From NCBI GenBank assembly GCA_018303855.1, contig JAGVXI010000011.1, positions 1 through 49,815 on the forward strand: DNA of 49,815 bases, given 5' to 3'. Origin of the DNA: Candidatus Pacearchaeota archaeon (GTDB taxonomy: Archaea > Nanobdellota > Nanobdellia > Pacearchaeales > GW2011-AR1). The number at the start of each line of letters is the position of its first letter. Position 1 is the stretch's first letter. Below, piece by piece: positions 40,809 to 49,218 of the stretch. Under the pieces are notes generated by a model. The model did not search any database. It was not told the origin of the DNA and worked only from the letters and a program-made list of their open reading frames with translations. Both the position numbers and the translations under genes were made by a program.

Positions 40809-42659
40809 ATGCAAAAAGGGGTATTGATTGGAATTTTCGTGATATGTTTAGTCCTAACAATCTCTTTTATCAGTGCAGCCGAGAATATAACCTCTGTTGA
40901 TGATAATTCTGAACAAGCAAAAGTTAATAAGGCGTATAATTGGTTAGAAGACAAAGTTGAAGGTAACTGCGGAAGTTTAAGCATAGACCAGCAAATTTTT
41001 TCTTTGCTTGCATTATCTTATAATTCTAATATTAAATCAGAGTGCAGAGGCAAACTTGTCCAGGAAACTAATCAACAATGCTGGCCAAAAGGGAGTTGTA
41101 ATATTAAAACAACTGCCCAGGCTATTCTTGCTTTAAACAAAGCAGGCGATGATACGGAAAAAGCAGAAGAGTGGCTTCTTTCTCAAAACAAAACTCCGAC
41201 AGATTTAATATGGTATTTGGAAATTGACAGCAATGAAGCAACTACATGCAATATTAAATCTGGTGCCGGTCAAGGATATGCAATAAATATAGATTCAGAA
41301 AAAAAGTTAAGCGGAAATGCAGGAGGTTGCTTAACTTTAGAGCCTCATGGATACTGGCTAAGAGTTGCATCAAGCTGTTATGACAAGGAATTTGAAATTA
41401 GTTGCGATAAAGGATTTTTAACAACTTTGCTTTATTCAAGACAAGGTTCTAGCACAATTTATGTTTCTGAAACTGTTCATGAGGGAAGTGCAGGTGATAC
41501 TACCAAAGAAAAAATTGAGTCATTTTGCTTTAAACAAGGAGGCAACTGCAATTATGAAGGAAGCCTGTGGGCTGCAAATGTTTTAAGTTATTTAGGGAGA
41601 GATGTTTCATCATTCCTTCCTTATTTGATTGCTGCATCAGAAGATACTGAAAATAAAAAATATCTGCCAGATTCTTTCTTGTATTCTTTAACAGGACAGC
41701 AGGAATTTTATATTAAACTGCTAAATAAACAAAAGGACAAGCACTGGGATGAATCAGGTGAAGAGTTTTATGATACCCCTGTTGCAATGCTTTCTTTATA
41801 TGGGGGGGAAGACTCTAGAATAACAGATGCTAAGAATTGGTTATTAGACAAGCAAGATAAAGACGGAAGCTGGAGAGCTAATATAAGAAATACAGCATTC
41901 ATTCTTGCAGCTGTTTGGCCAAAAGTAGCAGACACTTTTGACGACGGAGATCCAGATGACTGCATTTCTTCAAATCTTTATTGTGTTCCTCAAACAGAAT
42001 GTGATGAAGCCCAAGGCAATGTTTTAAATGCTTATGAATGCGCAGGATTAAAAGTTTGTTGTGACAAGCAAAAAACCATCGACACATGCGCAGTTCAAGG
42101 GGGGGCAAAGTGTGATTCTTCTACTCATAAATGTTCTTATGGTGGAAGCACAGTTGAAGCATCAGACATTACATCAGGGCAAATATGTTGTGTTGGCGGG
42201 ACCTGTGAAGAAAAAGAACCAGAAATAACTGCAACTTGTACATCAGATATTGGAACCTGCAGAATAACTTCTTGCCGTGACGACGAAGAAGAAAAATCGT
42301 CATACACCTGCCAGTATGAAACAGATAAATGTTGTGCACAAAAGCAAGAACCTCCTAAAAACTGGTTATGGATTTGGATATTTTTAGCATTAATTGTTTT
42401 AGTAATAATCGGAATTATTTTCAGGGATAAATTAAGAGAAGTCTGGTTTAAAACAAAATCAAGATTTGGTGGCAAAAAAGGAGGAGTACAGCCTCCAAGG
42501 GGAATGCCTCCAACACTAATGCCTCCAGGAGCAAGACTAATGCCAAGGAGAATATTGCCCCCAGGTGCTGTGCGCCCTATAATGAGGCCAATACCTAGCA
42601 GAAAACCAGAAAGCGAGATGGAAGAAGTTCTTAAAAAACTAAAAGCCATGGGAAAATAG
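40809..42659 (+). CDS. surface protein: alpha-toroid domain, Cys-rich region, C-terminal anchor
   Basis: A 616-residue protein. Signal peptide (about 1-23), then a helical region with repeats such as DQQIFSLLALSY, TAQAILALNKAGDD, and DTPVAMLSLYGGED with WLLDKQDKDGSWRANIRNTAFILAAVW, the pattern of an alpha/alpha toroid (prenyltransferase or complement-TED like). A cysteine-rich segment (about 385-510) follows, then one helix (about 518-537) and a basic, proline-rich cytoplasmic tail (PPRGMPPTLMPP). No GCGEQ thioester is present, so this is not a classic TED. Both position and composition tie it to the surface-protein set. It lies directly after the 73-bp repeats. Confidence 0.82.
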   Translation: MQKGVLIGIFVICLVLTISFISAAENITSVDDNSEQAKVNKAYNWLEDKVEGNCGSLSIDQQIFSLLALSYNSNIKSECRGKLVQETNQQCWPKGSCNIKTTAQAILALNKAGDDTEKAEEWLLSQNKTPTDLIWYLEIDSNEATTCNIKSGAGQGYAINIDSEKKLSGNAGGCLTLEPHGYWLRVASSCYDKEFEISCDKGFLTTLLYSRQGSSTIYVSETVHEGSAGDTTKEKIESFCFKQGGNCNYEGSLWAANVLSYLGRDVSSFLPYLIAASEDTENKKYLPDSFLYSLTGQQEFYIKLLNKQKDKHWDESGEEFYDTPVAMLSLYGGEDSRITDAKNWLLDKQDKDGSWRANIRNTAFILAAVWPKVADTFDDGDPDDCISSNLYCVPQTECDEAQGNVLNAYECAGLKVCCDKQKTIDTCAVQGGAKCDSSTHKCSYGGSTVEASDITSGQICCVGGTCEEKEPEITATCTSDIGTCRITSCRDDEEEKSSYTCQYETDKCCAQKQEPPKNWLWIWIFLALIVLVIIGIIFRDKLREVWFKTKSRFGGKKGGVQPPRGMPPTLMPPGARLMPRRILPPGAVRPIMRPIPSRKPESEMEEVLKKLKAMGK

Positions 42660-42745
42660 GACTTTAGATTATTTAGTTTCTATATCAGAAAACAATTAGT
42701 TTATGGAACAATAATTTTTATAAACGTTTATTTTCAACTTACTAA

Positions 42746-43000
42746 ATGGAATTTGAATTACACCAGTATTTTCTTAAAAAATTAAAGGAATTAGAAGAAA
42801 AAGATCCAGAGTATAATAAAGCTCTTTTTGGTTCTATTATGTTAGGGGGTGCTTCTGCTCCCTCTGTCTGCATTACATTATACGATGCACTTGAAGCTCA
42901 AATTAATTACCAAGCAAAAAGAAAAAACACTTCTCCAAAAAATATTGTTGATACGCTTTTTTTACAATCAAATGCGGACGAATTCATGCAGTTACTTTAA
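42746..43000 (+). CDS. small hypothetical protein
   Basis: An 84-residue soluble acidic protein with helices at both ends (HQYFLKKLKELEEKDPEYNKAL and IVDTLFLQSNADEFMQLL) and a central small-residue stretch (MLGGASAPS). No family is recognised. It has TATA (TTTATAAA) about 25 bases before ATG. It sits between two surface-protein genes on the same strand but has its own promoter. Confidence 0.6.
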   Translation: MEFELHQYFLKKLKELEEKDPEYNKALFGSIMLGGASAPSVCITLYDALEAQINYQAKRKNTSPKNIVDTLFLQSNADEFMQLL

Positions 43001-43101
43001 GCATGATTATGTTATAAGTTAGTTTAAAATAGAGAAAATAAAAATTTATTAACCTCTTTTTCTTTAGGATATTGCTAATGTAAAGCCTATGATAAAACAC
43101 G

Positions 43102-44463
43102 ATGTCATACAAAGTGCTAAATATTAAAAGTTGTTTGCTGGTTATCATTTTGACTTTTTTTGTATTAGCAATTTTTTCAATATCAATTATCTCTGCTATT
43201 GAAACCAATATTCCAGCTCAAGTTGCCAAAGGAGAAACGATAATTGCGAAAGTTTCTGGAAACTTTCTAAGCAGCATAAAGCCTGAAAACGTGTATTTTT
43301 ATAGGGAGCATGTTAGAGTGCCATTTCCTTATGATGTTGCTCAGATAAATGATGAATTTTATCTTTATGCTTTGACAGAAGATAAACAAGAAGGCAATTA
43401 TTCTATTGTAGTAAAAGGAGTTGAGTATTACGCAGGTTCCCAGATTACTGATAATGATATAATCCTGCCTTTCTCAATATCAAATAAAACAGCAGATTTT
43501 TCAGTTTTTCCTGGATTTATCATAACAAAAAATAATTTTTACCTTAAAGTCCAGAATCTTCAAAATAATAAAATAAACATAATTATAAAAATAAATCCAG
43601 AAGCTAAAGGGAGTACTGCTGGATTTTTTGCTTCACTATTTGGTTTTAGCGGCGATAATAGTGGCAACAACAATGAAACTATAATTAGTCTAAAATCTGG
43701 AGAAATAAAAAAAATAAATTTTGAGACAAACAGTATGAATACATCAATATTTGAAGCAGTAGAGTTAAGTTCTGATAGTTTAACCTATAATATTCCCGTT
43801 TATATTATTGCAAACAAAACCCAGCCAGCAGAAGAAACAACTTTATTTAGGTTTGACCCTGCCTTTATCAATCTTACAATGCCAACAAATACCAGCACAA
43901 AAAGAATAATTTACTTGCAGAACATAGGACAGACTGATTTGGAAAACATCACTCTTTTAGTTTCTGGAGGGCTTAACCCATATCTTTCTCTCTCAATGAG
44001 TGGGATTGACGAATTGGAAGCAGGTAAAACCAGCGAGGCAATTGAGCTTTCTTTTAATTCTTCTAATGAAGAAATAACAATTGAAGAAGAGATACGAGCA
44101 AAAACAGAAGGCGGGTTATTTGATTATCTCCCAATAACTTTGAAATTTGAGAAGAATTATGCCCCTCTTCAAAATAATAGTGCAATTAGCGATTACCAGC
44201 CATCGCGCATAAAAACTTGCGAAGAGTTGGATGGAGTAATTTGTGCAGAAAATCAAACCTGTGAAGGAGAAACACAAACTGCCAGTGATGGTCCCTGTTG
44301 TTTAACTCAGTGCAAGGAAAAATCAAAAAGCTTGTTAAGGCAGACAATTGGATGGACAATTGTTATTGTTTTGATTATATTTTTAGGCTGGTTTTTTAAA
44401 TATAAGTATCGTGGGGCAAAACAAGAAGTTGATTTGTTAAAAACGGCAGGCGGGAAGAGATGA
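43102..44463 (+). CDS. secreted beta-domain protein with C-terminal anchor
   Basis: A 453-residue protein. Signal peptide (about 1-32) followed by three or so Ig-like beta domains (e.g. VAKGETIIAKVSGNFL; a NEAR-type domain around 250-360 with NTSTKRIIYLQNIGQTDLENITLLV), a short cysteine knot (CEELDGVICAENQTCEGE.. PCCLTQC, about 373-410), one helix (about 415-435) and a cytoplasmic KYKYRGAKQE tail. Many N-x-S/T sites suggest glycosylation. The CEELDGVIC segment resembles the Cys pattern of the 40809 protein, so the two may share partners. Function unknown. Confidence 0.8.
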   Translation: MSYKVLNIKSCLLVIILTFFVLAIFSISIISAIETNIPAQVAKGETIIAKVSGNFLSSIKPENVYFYREHVRVPFPYDVAQINDEFYLYALTEDKQEGNYSIVVKGVEYYAGSQITDNDIILPFSISNKTADFSVFPGFIITKNNFYLKVQNLQNNKINIIIKINPEAKGSTAGFFASLFGFSGDNSGNNNETIISLKSGEIKKINFETNSMNTSIFEAVELSSDSLTYNIPVYIIANKTQPAEETTLFRFDPAFINLTMPTNTSTKRIIYLQNIGQTDLENITLLVSGGLNPYLSLSMSGIDELEAGKTSEAIELSFNSSNEEITIEEEIRAKTEGGLFDYLPITLKFEKNYAPLQNNSAISDYQPSRIKTCEELDGVICAENQTCEGETQTASDGPCCLTQCKEKSKSLLRQTIGWTIVIVLIIFLGWFFKYKYRGAKQEVDLLKTAGGKR

Positions 44464-44608
44464 TTTTATTTAGTTTATTTAGGAGTAAATTAATGCGGGA
44501 AATATACGATTTAAATAAAAATTGTGGAGGCATATAGATTAGTTGATTAATAACTTGTTGAGCACTGATTATCTACTAATCCCTTCTTAATAAATCTTGA
44601 TTAAATAA

Positions 44609-45124
44609 CTATCTTCTCTTTTTTTCAGGTTTATTCTCATCCTTTACTTTTTTGTTTCTTGCTTTATTCACCTTTTCTTTTTTTGGTTCTCCTTTACCCA
44701 ACATTTCTTCAAGCTGTTTTTTAAGTTTTTTATTTTCAAAACTCAAAACTCTTGCAATTTCATCATATCCATGAAGTCTTCTTGTTAGTTCACTTAAAAT
44801 ATCTCCCCATCCCTGGTTTGTAATAGCAATTAATTCAGGGTAAACAACTTCTACATGGGCAGGCATATACTTAAACATCAAAATTACCAAGCTCATAATC
44901 TCATCAATTTCAACTTCGACTTCAGCAAACGTTGTGTAAAAATCTTTTTGCTCTTTTATCAGTACAGGCTCTTTTATTTTCTTTTCTTTAACCTTAACCC
45001 CTTTTTCCTCGTCAATTCTTTTTATTATTGCTTCAAGGCTTTCAATTAAATGCTCTGGTGGACGCCCTATGATTTCAAGCAGCAAAACTGCTTTAATTAA
45101 GTTTGTATCTTTATTTGATTCCAT
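44609..45124 (-). CDS. hypothetical protein with charged tail, coupled to 45111-45815
   Basis: A 171-residue cytosolic protein. Two helical parts: residues 1-100 (KAVLLLEIIGRPPEHLIESLEAIIKRID then DFYTTFAEVEVEIDEIMSLVILMFKYMPAHVEVVYPE) and a C-terminal coiled coil (VLSFENKKLKKQLEEML) with a strongly basic tail. No known domain is evident, though the helix pattern suggests a dimer. Its start overlaps the end of the 45111 gene by 14 bases, so they are translationally coupled. Confidence 0.7.
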   Translation of the reverse strand: MESNKDTNLIKAVLLLEIIGRPPEHLIESLEAIIKRIDEEKGVKVKEKKIKEPVLIKEQKDFYTTFAEVEVEIDEIMSLVILMFKYMPAHVEVVYPELIAITNQGWGDILSELTRRLHGYDEIARVLSFENKKLKKQLEEMLGKGEPKKEKVNKARNKKVKDENKPEKKRR

Positions 45125-45815
45125 TTTTCCTTACATCATTTACTTTTTTTAGGATAAACAATAATATTAATGCTATACAAAAAAGAGCAAAAGCCCAAAT
45201 AGTATTCTTTCCTTTTGCTTCTGATTTAAAATTTTCATCTGTTTTTATATCTTTTGGATTTAGATATATAATATTTGATTTATCTTCATCATTTATCGCA
45301 CTCCCTGTTAATTGTACAGAACGCTCGCCATTAGTGTTTTTATCATTAACACTTTCTGGCTCTTCTTGAGTTTCATCAATTTGGTTTTCAGGTTCTTGCC
45401 ATTCTTGCAGAGTATCCGAATCTTTTGAAATAAGACTATAACCACCAAAGATTAAATATTTGGTTTCGCTTCCTGATTCTCGTATTTTAACTTCAAAATT
45501 AATATTTCCTACATAACTCTCAATTTTCATTGTAAAATCTTCTTCTTGCCCTGATTCAATGGCTTCGCTAATATAATAAACAGTTGATTTCCATACTCCA
45601 TTATTTAATATTCTTGCAATTCTTGCACCATCGCCAAACATATCAATTTTTACATCATAAGTGCCTGATTCAAAATCAATTAATTGAAGTTTAATCTGAA
45701 ATTCTTTTCCTATTTCAACTTCATCAGGATAATCAATGGAAATATTCTGTGCAGAAATTGTAGGAATTACTAATAAGAAAAATAGGCAAAGCAATATTAT
45801 CCTATTTTTTGCCAT
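45111..45815 (-). CDS. secreted Ig-like protein with LTGSAI motif and C-terminal anchor
   Basis: A 234-residue protein: signal peptide (about 1-22), one Ig/CARDB-like beta domain (about 25-130), an acidic Gln/Glu linker, the motif LTGSAI, then one helix (about 205-222) and a basic end. The end is like an archaeosortase sorting signal or a plain anchor. A TATA-like stretch is visible upstream. It forms an operon with the coiled-coil protein downstream. Confidence 0.75.
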   Translation of the reverse strand: MAKNRIILLCLFFLLVIPTISAQNISIDYPDEVEIGKEFQIKLQLIDFESGTYDVKIDMFGDGARIARILNNGVWKSTVYYISEAIESGQEEDFTMKIESYVGNINFEVKIRESGSETKYLIFGGYSLISKDSDTLQEWQEPENQIDETQEEPESVNDKNTNGERSVQLTGSAINDEDKSNIIYLNPKDIKTDENFKSEAKGKNTIWAFALFCIALILLFILKKVNDVRKNGIK

Positions 45816-45846
45816 GAATAAAAGAGTAAACCAAACTATTTATATT

Positions 45847-47466
45847 TTATTTTAATACAGGAGCATAAGTATGAGGATAATTTCTTTCAGGTATTCTGCT
45901 TACACTCAGACTTTTTACAAATGCTCCTGGAGCAATTTCTGTACCACTTACTTTTCCTGATTCAGCACCGCAAAATCCGTGAAAAACTCCATAATTACCA
46001 TCTGTTAAATCAATATGCATTAATGTTTGATTAGGTTCTCCAGTAATAAATACCCCACGAACTTCTTGAATTTTTCCATTTGTATAAACTCGAAATGCCC
46101 TTTTTGGATAAGTGTTATAATGACTTTCTTCTGGTAAAGTTAATCCTCCTTCAGTTCCCACCAACAATAAGCCATATTTTAACCCTTTTTTCTCGCATTC
46201 TGCTATCAATTCTTTTTTTAATTTTTCTTTTGAAACAGTTTTTGAAGAGGTTACAATAATATTAGACATTCTTGGGCATGGATCTGAATTTAATTCAGCC
46301 CTTGCATGTCCGTTTGAATTTGTTTTGAAATATCCTGCTGTTTCTCTTGAATGCATGTATTCTTTTAAAACTCCATTCTCCAAAAGCTTTACTTTCTTGC
46401 CAGCCACTCCCTCTTCGTCAAATTTATAATGTCCAAAAAGCGGATTCCCATTCCAATTTTCCAATGCAGGGTTATCTTCTACATGCAAAAAATTTGGCGC
46501 AATTTTTTCCCCAAGTCTGTCTTTAAATAAAGTTACTCCTCCTTCGCTAAACCACTCTTCGTCATCTTTCATTCTATGCGCTTCTAATGCATGCCCCATA
46601 ACTTCATGAAATAATACCCCTACGTTTTCTCCATCAAGAATTGCCGGAAATGCTCCGCTATTTTGTATTGGAGCTTTTAATATTTCGCTTAATTCATGGG
46701 TAATTTGTTTTCCTTTTTTTATTATTTCGGTTATAGAAGGGATTTTAGTTATATCATTTCCCACCCATCTAAAGCTGTGAGGGATGACTCTCTTTTGCCC
46801 ATCAACAGCCGTTATTTCCATAGATAAAAAATAATCTATAAAATTTGTAAATATCCTTGTTCCTTCTGAATTCAAGTAATATCTTTTTGTTAATGAAGCA
46901 TCAAAATCAAAATTAATATCTTTTATTATCCGATTATTAATTTCTAATGAAGCTTTTGCGAGGTCACTTTCTAATTTTTTTAAATCAAATTCAAGGTTTT
47001 TTTCTTTTTCTGTATACTCTACTTTTTTGGCATCTGCAAAAAAAACATATTGCTCTCTTTTTTTTGTTCTTCCTAAAGTTTGGGCAAACCTTGATTCTAA
47101 ATCTTCTGCACATTGCCAAAAAGTAGCATTTCCTACATCTTTTAAAACAATGTTACTCGCCAATGGTTCTAAGTTTCCTGGCAATTTGAATGATTCACTC
47201 TGAATCCCTCCGCCTTCTATTGGATGCCCCATTCTTATTTCAAGTCTTGCTTTTAAAGGAGTATAGCCTAAAGGTTCTTTTAAGAAATAAACTCCTCCAT
47301 TCTCCATTTCCAGAATGTGCGAAATAGAATCATCTATCACACTCATAGAACAAAAAAATGGGGAATAACCTATTTTTGTATTATTTGGCCTTTTTACTTT
47401 TATTTTACTTTCTCTTAATTGTTCCAAATACCTTTCCATTATCCTAAAAATTTTAGAGTCAGCCAT
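45847..47466 (-). CDS. tldD: TldD/PmbA family metalloprotease
   Basis: A 539-residue protein, longer than the roughly 450-480 usual in the family because of an N-terminal extension (about 1-150). The zinc motif HEVMGH (His287, Glu288, His292) and the third-ligand region GFCGAESGKV near residue 505 are intact, as is the SNGHARAELNSDPCPRMSN segment. TldD works with TldE to degrade unfolded peptides; no tldE is adjacent. It may be involved in processing secreted peptides, but this is not shown. It lies 32 bases from the 45111 gene. Confidence 0.92.
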   Translation of the reverse strand: MADSKIFRIMERYLEQLRESKIKVKRPNNTKIGYSPFFCSMSVIDDSISHILEMENGGVYFLKEPLGYTPLKARLEIRMGHPIEGGGIQSESFKLPGNLEPLASNIVLKDVGNATFWQCAEDLESRFAQTLGRTKKREQYVFFADAKKVEYTEKEKNLEFDLKKLESDLAKASLEINNRIIKDINFDFDASLTKRYYLNSEGTRIFTNFIDYFLSMEITAVDGQKRVIPHSFRWVGNDITKIPSITEIIKKGKQITHELSEILKAPIQNSGAFPAILDGENVGVLFHEVMGHALEAHRMKDDEEWFSEGGVTLFKDRLGEKIAPNFLHVEDNPALENWNGNPLFGHYKFDEEGVAGKKVKLLENGVLKEYMHSRETAGYFKTNSNGHARAELNSDPCPRMSNIIVTSSKTVSKEKLKKELIAECEKKGLKYGLLLVGTEGGLTLPEESHYNTYPKRAFRVYTNGKIQEVRGVFITGEPNQTLMHIDLTDGNYGVFHGFCGAESGKVSGTEIAPGAFVKSLSVSRIPERNYPHTYAPVLK

Positions 47467-47554
47467 TCTGTTTATAAACCCAATAACGCTTTTTAAGAAT
47501 AATTGTTGTCCAAAATAGATTTATTATTAAATAAGATACTCTTCCTACATCCAA

Positions 47555-47947
47555 TTAATAACTAAAAAACTGGCTAAATCTCTCGCCTTTCTTTTTTGCC
47601 TCTTCTAAAGAAACTGCCCAGTTATTTCCCACATCTCTTAGCTTTTTAGGGTGCAAGAAAAGCCATCCTTCTCTGTTAAAACGCAGGGCAATTACTGGAT
47701 GTAACCCAAAAATCTCGCAAAAAATCATAAACTGCTCAATTTGTTGTTTTGAAATATACTTCACAGGTTTTTTGCTTGATTTAACTTCAATTGCATATTT
47801 TCTCCCGCCTGCTTTGCCTGCAATTAAATCGCATTCAGCATTTTCCATAACACCGCTTCCTGCAACCCTTACAGCTCTCCATCCAGCTTCAATGAATTTC
47901 TTAAATAACTCGCGTTCAGCATTGCTTCCCTTGGATTTGTTGGACAT
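47555..47947 (-). CDS. hjc: Holliday junction resolvase Hjc
   Basis: A 130-residue nuclease. The active site is intact: Glu11 (KGSNAERELFKK), Asp40 (ECDLIAGKAG) and Glu54-x-Lys56 (YAIEVKSSK), the Hjc endonuclease pattern. It cuts four-way DNA junctions as a dimer. It lies 16 bases after the recombinase gene and is probably cotranscribed with it, which groups two recombination genes. Confidence 0.95.
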   Translation of the reverse strand: MSNKSKGSNAERELFKKFIEAGWRAVRVAGSGVMENAECDLIAGKAGGRKYAIEVKSSKKPVKYISKQQIEQFMIFCEIFGLHPVIALRFNREGWLFLHPKKLRDVGNNWAVSLEEAKKKGERFSQFFSY

Positions 47948-47963
47948 TTTTTACAAGTTCTTT

Positions 47964-48785
47964 TTATAGGTTATCTAATGGACTTTTTATATTTTTTATA
48001 GATGCCTGAGAAATTTGTGTGTAGATTTGCGTTGTTTTTATATCTGAATGCCCTAAAAGCTTCTGAATTATTCTCAAATCAGTTCCATTTTCAAGAAGGT
48101 GTGTTGCAAAAGAATGCCTAAGCAGGTGTGGATAAACTTCTTTTGTAATTTCCGCCTTTTTTGCGGAATTCTCAACTATTTTTCCAATACTCTTCTTTGT
48201 TAATTTTCCTCCTCGATTTGATGGAAAAAGAATTTTATCAGGGTTCAATTTGATATATGCTTTAAGCTCTTCTGTGAGTGATTCAGGAACTTTGACAAAC
48301 CTGTCTTTCTTTCCTTTTGCTAGGTTTATATGAATTAATTTTTCTTCAAAATTAACATTCTCTTTTTTTAAATTAATAATTTCAGAAACTCTTAATCCGC
48401 AACCATAAAGAATTTTTAATATGAGTTTATGTTTTATGTTTGAAGTAATCTTAATCATTTTTTTAATTTCTTCTGGTGTTAATATTATAGGGATTGTTTT
48501 GTTTCTTTTTGGTTTTGGAATATAAATGTTTTGATTTAAAATATTCTTAAAAAAATATTCAAGTGCGAAAATTGTATGATGTACAGAAGAAGGTTCGTTT
48601 TTCTCAAGCTTTTTTAATATATATTTTTTAGCATTTTCAAAATTTGGCATTTCATTAAAATAATTCAAAAATTCAAAATATTTTTTAATATGAACAAGGT
48701 AGGCTTTAGAAGTTTCTTTAGAATAATTTCTTAAAATCAAGTTTTCTTTTAATTTGTCAAAGAGCACCCATTTTTCTTCCTGCAT
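47964..48785 (-). CDS. xerA: tyrosine recombinase, XerA-like
   Basis: A 273-residue recombinase. The N-terminal core-binding domain (about 8-90) precedes the catalytic domain with Arg132 (GCGLRVSE), Lys157 (AKGKKDR), His220-x2-Arg223 (PHLLRHSF), His246 (LLGHSDIKTTQ) and Tyr255 (IYTQ), all present. Size and sequence fit the archaeal XerA that resolves chromosome dimers at dif, not a phage integrase or an integron IntI (which is longer). The hairpin-dense noncoding region lies just upstream. Confidence 0.92.
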   Translation of the reverse strand: MQEEKWVLFDKLKENLILRNYSKETSKAYLVHIKKYFEFLNYFNEMPNFENAKKYILKKLEKNEPSSVHHTIFALEYFFKNILNQNIYIPKPKRNKTIPIILTPEEIKKMIKITSNIKHKLILKILYGCGLRVSEIINLKKENVNFEEKLIHINLAKGKKDRFVKVPESLTEELKAYIKLNPDKILFPSNRGGKLTKKSIGKIVENSAKKAEITKEVYPHLLRHSFATHLLENGTDLRIIQKLLGHSDIKTTQIYTQISQASIKNIKSPLDNL

Positions 48786-48967
48786 AATTTAATCAAACCC
48801 TTATTACTTAAAAAGGTTACCATACATCTCTTTTAAGATGGGAATATAACCTCTGGTTCTATTTCCATCATGTTAGTTTCAATTTTTGAGAATGCCTACA
48901 AGTTAGAGTTCAAACAAAGAAATAGGAAATAATATTTTTTCTCCCACCCAATAGGAGAGACGCGCGC

Positions 48968-49205
48968 AGTTTTCTTTTCAAGAAAACTAGATAGCAAAAA
49001 CTTCGTTTTTGGATTTATATGGGGATTTCCTTAGTGCTTCGCACAGATAGTCTCGGCTTCGCCTCGCAGAAAAACTTCTTTTATCCGACCAATGAAAACC
49101 CACGAAATTAAAATTTCGTCTAACAGAGGATAAAAGGTTCGCTGTCGCTCTCCCAAATTTTTCTATTTATTTTGGGGGAGTTCCTAATCCTTCGGATAGA
49201 TAGTC
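48968..49205. repeat. hairpin-dense noncoding region with TTC/GAA triloops and a diverged repeat
   Basis: Five stems close on a TTC loop: AGTTTTCTT/AAGAAAACT (48968-48988), CAAAAAC/GTTTTTG (48995-49011), GTGC/GCAC (49034-49044), GGC/GCC (49055-49063) and ATCC/GGAT (49187-49197). Larger stems are TTTTATCC/GGATAAAA (49079-49086, 49128-49135) around ACGAAAT/ATTTCGT (49102-49119), and a ten-pair stem with one wobble (49148-49157, 49171-49180). Two 32-base blocks, about 49021-49052 and 49174-49205, share TTCCT, TTC loop and AGATAGTC but have different, still paired, stems. It lies in a 433-base gap; from 48786 to 48939 I see only AT-rich sequence. Confidence 0.8.
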
Positions 49206-49218
49206 GGCTCACGCCAAA

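Noticed and set aside
42137-42649. 170-residue minus-strand ORF
   Set aside because: It is a shadow of the proline-rich tail and cysteine region of the 40809 protein.
40809-42659. Complement-like thioester protein
   Set aside because: No GCGEQ-type thioester motif can be found in the toroid region.
47964-49205. Integron (IntI with attC-like hairpins)
   Set aside because: The recombinase is a 273-residue XerA type without visible IntI-specific extra segment, and the hairpins do not flank a run of gene cassettes.
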